From Oscillospiraceae bacterium UBA1230 (GTDB lineage: Bacteria; Bacillota; Clostridia; Oscillospirales; Oscillospiraceae): 14,156 bases of DNA. Location of the stretch: positions 1-14,156 of the forward strand of contig DBWU01000080.1 in assembly GCA_002309395.1 (NCBI GenBank), written 5' to 3'. Shown here piece after piece: positions 1 to 5,833 of the stretch. The stretch's first letter is position 1, and the number at the start of each line of letters is the position of its first letter. A program made the position numbers and the translations under genes. The notes under the pieces are model-generated. The model worked only from the letters and a program-made list of their open reading frames with translations. It was not told the DNA's origin and searched no databases.

Positions 1-212
1 GCCGCCTCGTCCCGGTCGATGCCGATCAACCGTCCGCCGTCCAACCGCCGGACGATCTCCAGCGCGTGACCGGCTCTGCCCAGCGTACCGTCTACGTATA
101 CGCCGTCGGAGCGAACGGCAAGCGCGTCCAAACACTGTGCCAGCAGTACCGGCTTGTGGCCGTACGCCAGATCCTCCGTCTCGTTGGAGCAAAACGACAC
201 GCGCTCTTCCAT
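1..212 (-). CDS. rsmH: 16S rRNA (cytosine-N4)-methyltransferase RsmH, 5' part only
   Basis: RsmH (MraW) is a cytoplasmic enzyme that N4-methylates C1402 of 16S rRNA using S-adenosylmethionine. Only the first 70 codons are present; the rest lies left of the window. The N terminus contains the family opening HKPVLL (about residues 19-24), then VYVDGTLGRAGHA (about 37-49), which is the SAM-binding motif I usually written DGTxGxGGH, then a GIDRD strand end (about 64-68) that would hold the ribose-binding acid. The ATG (212-210) follows the mraZ stop codon with no base between them, giving TAAATG, so translation is probably coupled. A GGAGG lies 14 bases and a GGGG about 6 bases upstream, inside mraZ. 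mraZ-rsmH is the classic start of the division/cell-wall cluster. Identification is confident despite truncation. Confidence 0.93.
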   Translation of the reverse strand, partial: MEERVSFCSNETEDLAYGHKPVLLAQCLDALAVRSDGVYVDGTLGRAGHALEIVRRLDGGRLIGIDRDEA

Positions 213-629
213 TTAAAGCCCCATGTCCTCCATCGCGTCTTCCATCTGACCGCTCCGGAGATCCTCTTCCTCCTTGGCGTGCCAGCGCTCGGCGTTCCAG
301 ATCTCCACCCGGTCGAAGCTGCCGTTGATCACGACTTCCTTTTCAAGCTGTGCGTACTGCCGGAGCTTTGCAGGGATCAGGATCCGCCCCTGCCCGTCCG
401 GCACGCAGTCGGCGGCGTTGGCAAACGCCGTGCGAAGCCGCTTCACCTGGCTGTAAGAGAGCGTTTTCAAATGCTCCATCACCGCCTGCCAGCTTTCCTC
501 GGAGTAGATGGACAGGCAGTGATCCTGCCCCACCATCACGTGGAACACTTTGCCCAGCTCTTCCCGGAGCTTCGCCGGGATAAACAGGCGCCCTTTCGCG
601 TCGATATTATGTTCATACTGTCCGGTCAC
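213..629 (-). CDS. mraZ: Transcriptional regulator MraZ
   Basis: MraZ is a small DNA-binding protein with two AbrB-like swapped-hairpin repeats that controls the mra/dcw (division and cell wall) operon by binding TGGGN repeats. Both repeats are visible: YEHNIDAKGRLFIPAKLRE near the start and VPDGQGRILIPAKLR near residues 76-90, each with the DxKGR/DxQGR-IPAKLR signature. At 138 aa it is close to the usual 140-150. I chose the GTG at 629-627. A perfect GGAGGTGA Shine-Dalgarno ends 5 bases before it, whereas an in-frame GTG three codons upstream (638-636) lies inside that Shine-Dalgarno. The resulting N terminus, MTGQYEHNIDAKGR, matches the family pattern. The stop abuts the rsmH start. Autoregulation is expected from the two MraZ boxes upstream. 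Confidence 0.95.
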   Translation of the reverse strand: MTGQYEHNIDAKGRLFIPAKLREELGKVFHVMVGQDHCLSIYSEESWQAVMEHLKTLSYSQVKRLRTAFANAADCVPDGQGRILIPAKLRQYAQLEKEVVINGSFDRVEIWNAERWHAKEEEDLRSGQMEDAMEDMGL

Positions 630-634
630 GCCTG

Positions 635-642
635 TCACCTCC
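635..642 (-). promoter_or_regulatory. Shine-Dalgarno that decides the mraZ start
   Basis: The minus strand reads GGAGGTGA, a full anti-16S match, 5 bases upstream of the GTG at 629-627. It overlaps and so rules out the upstream in-frame GTG. Confidence 0.8.
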
Positions 643-699
643 CGCCCCGGATTTTTTGGGGTAAAACCGTGGGATGAGCCACCATAGACAGGGGGCAGC

Positions 700-714
700 C
701 CCCATAATTCCCCA
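700..714 (-). promoter_or_regulatory. Two MraZ boxes (TGGGG direct repeats)
   Basis: On the minus strand TGGGG occurs at 714-710 and again at 704-700, separated by AATTA. This gives the 10-bp phasing known for MraZ operators (TGGGN with 5-bp spacers). The next position in phase, 694-690, does not match; two turns further on, 684-680 is TGGTG, a possible weak half site. The boxes lie just downstream of the predicted transcription start, between promoter and gene, fitting autorepression by MraZ. Confidence 0.8.
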
Positions 715-724
715 CCTGGTTATG

Positions 725-753
725 AGTATACATGATTTCTACCGTAAATGCAA
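725..753 (-). promoter_or_regulatory. Promoter of the mraZ-rsmH cluster
   Basis: On the minus strand a -35 of TTGCAT (753-748) is separated by 17 bases from a -10 of TATACT (730-725). The predicted start is near 718, giving a leader of about 90 bases that holds the MraZ boxes and the mraZ ribosome site. The -35 matches consensus in only three of six positions, so activation or modulation by the inverted repeat around it (740-768) is plausible. Confidence 0.6.
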
Positions 754-768
754 GAACTTTTTACGGTA
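740..768. repeat. Inverted repeat over the mra -35 region
   Basis: TACCGTAAA at 740-748 and TTTACGGTA at 760-768 form a perfect 9-bp inverted repeat with an 11-bp centre. That spacing places the arms about two helical turns apart, as expected for a dimeric regulator. The -35 hexamer (748-753) overlaps the left arm and the centre. It has no T run, so a terminator is unlikely. The binding protein is unknown. Confidence 0.6.
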
Positions 769-854
769 ATCGCCCCTGTTTTTTTCGCATTTTTCAGTGC
801 CGTTTCGCCGCTTTTGCGCCACTTTCGCCCCACGTCTGATCTGCCCTTCGGCAC

Positions 855-890
855 AAAAAAAGCGGCGGACACTACATGTAGTGTCCGCCG
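855..890 (-). terminator. Intrinsic terminator, 28-bp perfect palindrome plus T7
   Basis: Positions 863-890 are a perfect uninterrupted 28-bp palindrome with outer arms CGGCGGACACTACA. On the minus strand it is followed by a single C and seven T (861-855), as expected for a Rho-independent terminator. The T run is on the minus side only, so it ends transcription of the operon that finishes at 991. It also insulates the mra promoter from that operon. Confidence 0.85.
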
Positions 891-990
891 ACCAAAATCG
901 ACCACAATATCTATATTGACCCTGTTTTTTATGCCGCTTCTCCCCCGAAATTTTTCGGCAATAATACCAAAAAACGGGCGAAAATTTTGG

Positions 991-1512
991 TTATTCCTGC
1001 CCGTTATCCGCCGACTCCTCCCGGAGCATTTCGCGCTGTGCCTGCATCTTCTCGACGGAGGTGGCGCGGAACCGGGTACGGGACTCCTTCACCTCGCCCA
1101 GCGCCATTTCGATCGCCTCTTCCGTGCGGCGAAGGGCGTCCTCGGTGTAGGTATTGGCGGCCTGATACAGCTCGCGGCAGCGATCCTCGGCGTGTTGGAG
1201 GACCTCGCTGCTCTTTTGCCGCGCCCGCTGGAAGATCTCGCTCTCAGACACCATGACCTTGGCGTCCATATCCGCCTGACGCAAGATCTTCTCTGCCTCT
1301 TTCTTCGCCGCCGCCACGTACTCGTCTCTGGCACGGATCAGCTCCTGTGCCTTCTTGATCTCCATCGGCAGCTTGGCGCGGATCTCATCGAGAAGATCCA
1401 GCACCTCTTCCCGGTTTACCAGACATTTGTCGGAACTGAACGCGGCGTTCTTTGCCTCGTCCACCATGCCGTAAAGCATATCCAGCAAGCGTTGTACGTC
1501 TTTCTCTCCCAT
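991..1512 (-). CDS. Coiled-coil protein of unknown function, clostridial coaD-adjacent family
   Basis: A 173-aa soluble protein with no signal peptide and no membrane segment. Nearly all of it is charged helix rich in Glu, Lys, Arg, Gln and Ala. A short N-terminal part (KDVQRLLDMLYGMVDEAKNA, then REEVLDLLDEIRAKLP at about 34-49) is followed by a long coiled coil to about residue 150. I recall the same architecture next to coaD in many Clostridia, often mislabelled 'ATPase' or 'ATP synthase subunit B' because of the helix composition. It has no Walker motif. A DivIVA-like or scaffolding role is only a guess. The start is chosen at ATG 1512-1510, two bases after the coaD stop; an in-frame ATG at 1524-1522 inside coaD is the alternative. 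It is the last gene of the operon, before the palindromic terminator. Confidence 0.8.
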   Translation of the reverse strand: MGEKDVQRLLDMLYGMVDEAKNAAFSSDKCLVNREEVLDLLDEIRAKLPMEIKKAQELIRARDEYVAAAKKEAEKILRQADMDAKVMVSESEIFQRARQKSSEVLQHAEDRCRELYQAANTYTEDALRRTEEAIEMALGEVKESRTRFRATSVEKMQAQREMLREESADNGQE

Positions 1513-1514
1513 TG

Positions 1515-1994
1515 TTAAGCCCATCCTTTTCTCTTAATTTCCTCCGCCGCCGCTTCAGGAACGTACCGTTCCATCGGCTGACCGTAGCGGATCATTTCAC
1601 GCACCATGGTACTGCTGAAGTGCTGATAATCGCTCCGCGCCGGAAGCAGTACCGTCTCCAGCGTGGGGCATAGTCCCCGGTTGATCGCCGCCAACTGGTA
1701 TTCCCAGTCGAAGTCCGAGGCGTTCCGAACGCCTTTGACCAGAACGGAGGCGCCGCACCGTGCCGCGTAGTCAGCCAGCAGACCGTCCCAGGAGTCCACC
1801 TCTGCGTTGGGGATATCCGCCACGGCGGCGCGAAGCATTCCCATCCGCTCCTGTGCCGTAAACATCGGCTTTTTCTCACTGTTGACCATCACGCAGACCA
1901 CCAGGCGGTCGAAGCAGGCGGCAGCGCGGCGAATGATATCCACGTGTCCCAGCGTGACCGGGTCGAAACTGCCGGGAAAAACAGCAACGCTCAT
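1515..1994 (-). CDS. coaD: Phosphopantetheine adenylyltransferase
   Basis: CoaD joins ATP and 4'-phosphopantetheine to give dephospho-CoA and pyrophosphate, the fourth step of coenzyme A synthesis from pantothenate. At 159 aa it has the usual length. Visible motifs are the N-terminal strand VFPGSFDPVTLGH with the nucleotidyltransferase TxGH signature (14-17), KGVRN at 87-91 for phosphate contact, YQLAAINR at 99-106, and FSSTMVR at 126-132, the family's ISSTxVR motif. The ATG overlaps the rsmD stop by four bases (ATGA type), so translation is coupled. rsmD-coaD adjacency is widely conserved in Firmicutes. Nothing essential is missing. Confidence 0.97.
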   Translation of the reverse strand: MSVAVFPGSFDPVTLGHVDIIRRAAACFDRLVVCVMVNSEKKPMFTAQERMGMLRAAVADIPNAEVDSWDGLLADYAARCGASVLVKGVRNASDFDWEYQLAAINRGLCPTLETVLLPARSDYQHFSSTMVREMIRYGQPMERYVPEAAAEEIKRKGWA

Positions 1995-2548
1995 GCTTCC
2001 TCCTCATCTCCGCCGCGGTGATACACCGTCAGCTTGATCCTGCCGTACCGGTAGGTCCGGTAGATCCCGTAGGGCGGTGAGAGCGGCGGCAGGGTGTCAT
2101 CTGCACGACTCTCTGCCACGATTATACCATGTGCGCGGCAAATGTCAAATCCTGCGATTTTTTCCAGCGCAACAGGCAAAAGCCCGGCGTCATAGGGCGG
2201 ATCGAGAAAGATCAGATCGAACTTCTCACCGCTTTGCAAATAGGACAGCGCGTCGCCCCGGCGAATATGCGCCCGGTCGGCAAGGCCGCACAACTCCACG
2301 TTCTCCCGGATCAGCGCCACGGCGTCGCTCCGCTGATCGATAAACACGCAGGACGCGGCGCCGCGGCTGAGCGCCTCGATGCCCAGTTGTCCCGTGCCGG
2401 CAAACAGATCCAGCACGCGCCGCCCCTCGATATCAAATTGGACGATGGAAAACAGGCTCTCTTTCACTTTATCGGTGGTGGGTCGTGTCTCCATGCCGGT
2501 CAATTCTTTAAGACGCCGCCCTCTGGCGGTACCCGTGATCACTCTCAT
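1991..2548 (-). CDS. rsmD: 16S rRNA (guanine-966-N2)-methyltransferase
   Basis: RsmD N2-methylates G966 in the P-site region of 16S rRNA, using S-adenosylmethionine on assembled small-subunit precursors. The 185-aa protein starts MRVITGTARGRRL, typical of the family, followed by TRPTTDKVKESLFSI (about 21-35). The SAM-binding glycine loop is LFAGTGQLGIEALSRGA (48-64) and the catalytic motif IV is LDPPY (115-119), the DPPY form found in amino-group methyltransferases. Length and motif order fit the family. It overlaps coaD downstream and the phosphodiesterase gene upstream by four bases each. Confidence 0.96.
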   Translation of the reverse strand: MRVITGTARGRRLKELTGMETRPTTDKVKESLFSIVQFDIEGRRVLDLFAGTGQLGIEALSRGAASCVFIDQRSDAVALIRENVELCGLADRAHIRRGDALSYLQSGEKFDLIFLDPPYDAGLLPVALEKIAGFDICRAHGIIVAESRADDTLPPLSPPYGIYRTYRYGRIKLTVYHRGGDEEEA

Positions 2549-3375
2549 ACGTTCTCTCCCCGCGGATCGAACCGCTCAAAAATCGGCAGCGCGCCGTCCG
2601 CCTCCGATTGCGCCAGCTGCTCTTTCGTATCGATCGTCCAGTTCAGCTCCCGCACGCCGTAGAGCCGCCGGCAAAGCCGCAGTGCCAAACAGTGCCGGTC
2701 GGAAAACCGATAGGCGATGAAATCCGGCACGGTGAGGAAATTCAGCAGCAGATTGCTCAAAATAAACTGAACTGTGCGGCTGATCGAAAGATCCTCTTTA
2801 TGCCGCAGAAACTGCTGGCTCAACTGCCCCCGTACGATCTCCGGGCGGTGTTTGCGAAGCCAGATCAGGCACCGGGGGTCGAAGGACTCGATGCAGTATC
2901 GCACCGGGTACTTGTCCAACAGCGCCACCGTTGCCGCCGTCAGATCGTTATAGTTGCCCCGTTCGCTCTTCAGTTCCACCACCAGCGGCGCCCTGCCGGC
3001 AAACAGCGCCAGCACGTCCTCCAAAAAGGGGATCCGTTCTTCCGTTCCCTCCAGGCGGTACTGCGCCAGTTCCTGCGCCGTCAAGTCCTCGATCGCCGCC
3101 TCTGCGCCGGCGGTACGGCGCAAACTGCTGTCATGGATCACCGCCAGACGCCCATCCTTCATCAGGTGTACGTCCAGCTCCGCGCCGAACCCGTTTTCCA
3201 CGGCGCGGCGAAACGCCGCCATGGAGTTCTCCGGCACAGACGGCCGGTCGTGCCAGCCCCGGTGGGCATAGCGCCAGCGCCCCAGCTCCTCCCAGTCTCT
3301 ATGTCCGCGGCGACAGCGAAGCGCCGCGATAAACGCCAGCAGCACTACCGCCGCCGTCAGCAACGCGTACCACAT
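2545..3375 (-). CDS. Membrane-anchored glycerophosphodiester phosphodiesterase
   Basis: Glycerophosphodiester phosphodiesterases hydrolyse deacylated phospholipids such as glycerophosphocholine or glycerophosphoethanolamine to sn-glycerol 3-phosphate and the alcohol. Residues 3-19 form one hydrophobic helix followed by an Arg-rich stretch (RCRRGHR). By the positive-inside rule this suggests a cytoplasmic catalytic domain, although the prediction is weak. The TIM-barrel motifs are complete: HRG (38-40), PEN (48-50), ELD (66-68) with H70, HD (81-82), and VELK (133-136). H38 and H81 would be the catalytic histidines and E49, E66, D68 and E134 would be the metal ligands. The gene sits between the MFS transporter (10-base gap) and rsmD (4-base overlap). 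GAGGAG precedes the ATG. The exact substrate cannot be read. Confidence 0.92.
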   Translation of the reverse strand: MWYALLTAAVVLLAFIAALRCRRGHRDWEELGRWRYAHRGWHDRPSVPENSMAAFRRAVENGFGAELDVHLMKDGRLAVIHDSSLRRTAGAEAAIEDLTAQELAQYRLEGTEERIPFLEDVLALFAGRAPLVVELKSERGNYNDLTAATVALLDKYPVRYCIESFDPRCLIWLRKHRPEIVRGQLSQQFLRHKEDLSISRTVQFILSNLLLNFLTVPDFIAYRFSDRHCLALRLCRRLYGVRELNWTIDTKEQLAQSEADGALPIFERFDPRGENV

Positions 3376-3385
3376 ACCGTTCTCC

Positions 3386-4939
3386 TCAATCCGCTTCCAG
3401 ATCCTCCAACGCCTCCAACCCCTTCTTAGCGGTGGGGCGGCTGTCTCCGTGGCGGACGAAGCACATGGTCACGAACGCCAGCGCCACGAATACGGCGGCA
3501 TAGGGGAACAGGATCCGCATCCCCAGATAGTCCATCAGCAGACCCGACAGCATGGGCGTGGCCACCTGTGCCGCCATAGAGGCGGTATAGTAAAAGCCGG
3601 TATACTTACCCACGTCACTTCCGCCTGCCAGCTCCACCACCATGGGGAAGGAGTTGACGTTGATGGTCGCCCAGCCGATCCCTGCCAGGGCGAACATGGC
3701 GTTCATCAGCATGGTGGGACTGCGGTCGTCCAGAAACGCGGCGGTGGTAAAGGCGGCGGTGAGCATCACCACGCCGGCAAGGATCGTCTTTTTCCTGCCG
3801 ATCTTTCCTGCCGCCATACCCACCGGCAGATACGCGGCGATGGCCGCCGCCTGGGCGATGATCAGCGTCAGATTATAGTCCTTATGCAGCACGTTGGACG
3901 CGTAGACGGAATACTTGCTGGTCACGGCGTTGTAGCCGAAAAACCACAGTACGATGGACGCCAGGATAAAGAGCAGCGACCGCAGCTCTCCCTTTGTGAG
4001 CTTTCGGGAAATGCCCGCCGTCTCCTCCTGCTCCTCCACGCCGAAGCGCACGCTGTCCGCCTGCATCTCCTGCGCCCAGCGCGCCTCACGCACCGTCAGC
4101 AAAAAGATCGCCAGCGCGATGAGCATCACCAGCGCGATCACGCCGAAATAGCCGGTGTAGCTCATCAAACCGTTGCGTACCGCCGAGGTGGCAAACACCA
4201 TTCCCAGCGCCAGCACCAGAATGCCGCCGGCGCTCCCCATCAGGTTGATGACGGCGTTTCCTTTCGAGCGCAGGGGTTTCATGGTCACGTCCGGCATCAG
4301 CGCCACCGCCGGTGAGCGGAAGATGGACATGGACACCAGCACCACCAGCAAAAGAACGATGAAAAACACCAGCGTGGCGGGGCTTTCCGCCGTGACCTGC
4401 CAGGCATACGCCTGCCGCGCCGGCGCCACGTAGTTGGTATAGTCGGGATTGGTCACGGTCTTGCCGTCCACCGTGATCTGGCTGGTAACGGCGGCAAAGT
4501 CCTCCCGTGTAAACCGTTCGCTCAGCGTGAACGATTCACCCTCCGGCGTCAGAAGCACGGCGTCCGCCTCTTTTTCATAGATCACCGTCAGCGCGGCGGG
4601 GTCGTCGATGGCGGACACATCCGCGATGTTGCGAAGCTGTGCCCTGTCCACGAAGGACAGCGCCACCAGCGCCACTGCGGCGATCACCGTACCCACCACG
4701 ATAAAAGGCGTGCGCCGCCCATGCTTTCCCTTATGCCGGTCGGAGATCGCGCCGAACAGCGGCAGCAGTAAAAGCGCCAGCACGTTGTCCAGCGCCATGA
4801 TCGCGCCCGACCACCCCTGACTCATGCCGAACTTGTTGGTCAGGATCAGCGGAATGGTGTTGTCATACGCCTGCCAGAAGGCGCAGATGAGAAAGAAAGC
4901 AAAGCCTACGCAGATGGTGCGCTTATAGTTGAGCTTCAT
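3386..4939 (-). CDS. MFS transporter of the SLC45/GPH-like type
   Basis: A 517-aa polytopic transporter, probably a proton- or sodium-coupled sugar or glycoside importer. The N terminus (about 8-28) is the first helix. The loop after helix 2 carries SDRHKGKHGRRTPF (about 66-79), the major-facilitator motif A in the DxxxGRRxPF form seen in SLC45 and GPH carriers. The matching second-half loop GKIGRKK lies near residue 382. About 12 hydrophobic segments are visible. The oddity is a roughly 90-residue polar insertion (about 97-186) between helices 3 and 4, predicted to face outside, containing a PEGESFTL...ITVDGKTV stretch that looks like beta structure. A GGAGG precedes the ATG by about 7 bases. 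It lies 19 bases after the phosphatase gene. Substrate unknown. Confidence 0.88.
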   Translation of the reverse strand: MKLNYKRTICVGFAFFLICAFWQAYDNTIPLILTNKFGMSQGWSGAIMALDNVLALLLLPLFGAISDRHKGKHGRRTPFIVVGTVIAAVALVALSFVDRAQLRNIADVSAIDDPAALTVIYEKEADAVLLTPEGESFTLSERFTREDFAAVTSQITVDGKTVTNPDYTNYVAPARQAYAWQVTAESPATLVFFIVLLLVVLVSMSIFRSPAVALMPDVTMKPLRSKGNAVINLMGSAGGILVLALGMVFATSAVRNGLMSYTGYFGVIALVMLIALAIFLLTVREARWAQEMQADSVRFGVEEQEETAGISRKLTKGELRSLLFILASIVLWFFGYNAVTSKYSVYASNVLHKDYNLTLIIAQAAAIAAYLPVGMAAGKIGRKKTILAGVVMLTAAFTTAAFLDDRSPTMLMNAMFALAGIGWATINVNSFPMVVELAGGSDVGKYTGFYYTASMAAQVATPMLSGLLMDYLGMRILFPYAAVFVALAFVTMCFVRHGDSRPTAKKGLEALEDLEAD

Positions 4940-4958
4940 GGCACGTCCTCCGTTCCGT

Positions 4959-5756
4959 TTACGCCCGGCACATATCCTCCCACACGCGGCTGATATGGGG
5001 ATAGATCCACGTGGGGTGTACTTGATAGCGTTCTATATCCTCCATCACGCCCTCGCCGGAGAGCACGAAAATGCTGTCGATCCCGGCGTTGACGCCGCAG
5101 GCCACGTCCGTATAGAGCCGATCGCCGATGATCACCGCCTGTTCGGCGCTAAAGCCGGTGCGCTCCAGCGCCAGCTCCACCATGGCAGGCTGGGGTTTTC
5201 CGATCACCAGCGGCTTGCGTCCGCAGGCGTTGGTAAGCATCTGGCAAACGCTGCCGCAATCCGGCACGCCGCCGTACCAGGTGGGGCAGAGCCAGTCGGG
5301 ATTCGTGGCGATCCACTCCACGCCGCGCCGAAGCAAAATACAGGCGTCCTCCAGTTTTTGGAACGTCAGCTCCGTGTCAAAGCCGTTGAGCAGGATCTCC
5401 ACGTCGTCCTCCACCCGGTCGGTCACCGGGATCCCTGCGGCGACGAGCTGCTGATAAAACGACCTCGTTCCCTCCACGTAGCACTTTTTCCCGGCGTGAT
5501 GGGCCCGAAGGTGCCGCACCGTGGCGTCCACCGAGGTGAGGAAATCCTCGCCGGTGGTCTCGATCCCCAGCCGCTTCATCTTGGCGATATAGCCCTCCAG
5601 TCCGCGGGAGGAATTGTTGGTCAAAAAGAGATATCTGCCGCCGATCTCCCGTACGCGGGCCAGAAATTCCGGCACCTTGTCAAAGAGCGTTTCATCCAGA
5701 TAGATCGTGCCGTCCATATCCAGCAGAAAGAGCCGTTTCTCCGTCAGTTGTGCCAT
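4959..5756 (-). CDS. HAD-IIA family phosphatase (NagD/AraL-like)
   Basis: A cytoplasmic haloacid-dehalogenase-type phosphatase of 265 aa. Motif I is LLDMDGT (11-17), with D13 as the expected nucleophile and D15 as the general acid/base. Motif II is LTNNS (45-49), typical of the IIA subgroup. Motif III is the lysine in IGKPQP (about 190) and motif IV is IIGDRLYTDV (about 212-221). The cap region between motifs II and III is the C2a type in length. Family members act on sugar phosphates, nucleotides, pyridoxal phosphate or glycerol 3-phosphate. In this operon a role on glycerol 3-phosphate from the phosphodiesterase, or on a sugar phosphate from the MFS substrate, is possible but only inferred. 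It is the first gene of the six-gene operon, with a predicted promoter 30 bases upstream. Confidence 0.93.
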   Translation of the reverse strand: MAQLTEKRLFLLDMDGTIYLDETLFDKVPEFLARVREIGGRYLFLTNNSSRGLEGYIAKMKRLGIETTGEDFLTSVDATVRHLRAHHAGKKCYVEGTRSFYQQLVAAGIPVTDRVEDDVEILLNGFDTELTFQKLEDACILLRRGVEWIATNPDWLCPTWYGGVPDCGSVCQMLTNACGRKPLVIGKPQPAMVELALERTGFSAEQAVIIGDRLYTDVACGVNAGIDSIFVLSGEGVMEDIERYQVHPTWIYPHISRVWEDMCRA

Positions 5757-5786
5757 AGTACGCCCCCGTTTTTATAATACAAAGGT

Positions 5787-5815
5787 ATCATAGCACAAAG
5801 CCGCCTTTTACGCAA
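5787..5815 (-). promoter_or_regulatory. Promoter of the HAD-MFS-GDPD-rsmD-coaD operon
   Basis: On the minus strand TTGCGT (5815-5810) and TATGAT (5792-5787) are separated by exactly 17 bases. The -10 matches five of six consensus bases. The -35 lies in the loop and upper stem of the spoVAF terminator, so terminator and promoter are nested. No other promoter is apparent before the six tightly packed genes. Confidence 0.6.
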
Positions 5816-5824
5816 GGCGGCTTT
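5797..5824 (-). terminator. Terminator after spoVAF
   Basis: AAAGCCGCCTT (5797-5807) pairs with AAGGCGGCTTT (5814-5824) around a 6-base loop, an 11-bp stem. It lies 10 bases beyond the spoVAF stop. The following T run on the minus strand is short (TTT, then GTG), so termination may be leaky. Confidence 0.7.
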
Positions 5825-5833
5825 TGGGAAAAA

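Larger units (their letters stand above)
630..990. other. 361-bp intergenic region upstream of mraZ
   Basis: No credible gene lies here. From right to left it holds the end of the six-gene operon leader-out region, a small dyad CAATAT-CT-ATATTG at 905-918, the terminator palindrome 863-890 with its A/T run, about 90 bases with no recognised signal, then the inverted repeat, promoter, MraZ boxes and ribosome site of mraZ. A short GGGGG-CAG-CCCCC dyad is at 691-703. Confidence 0.7.

Noticed and set aside
869..884. ACACTACATGTAGTGT inside the terminator resembles an NrdR box, with a second AT-rich dyad (905-918) 35 bp away.
   Set aside because: The site is the core of a hairpin followed by T7, the spacing is not the usual one of paired NrdR boxes, and no ribonucleotide reductase or any downstream gene start is near.
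748..1518. Long plus-strand open frame opposite the coiled-coil gene and intergenic region.
   Set aside because: It has no ribosome site or family motifs, and the opposite strand carries a coherent operon gene and terminator; such shadows are expected at this GC content.
3449..4315. 288-codon His-rich plus-strand open frame.
   Set aside because: The His/Gln/Arg richness is the reverse complement of a GC-rich membrane protein gene (the MFS carrier).
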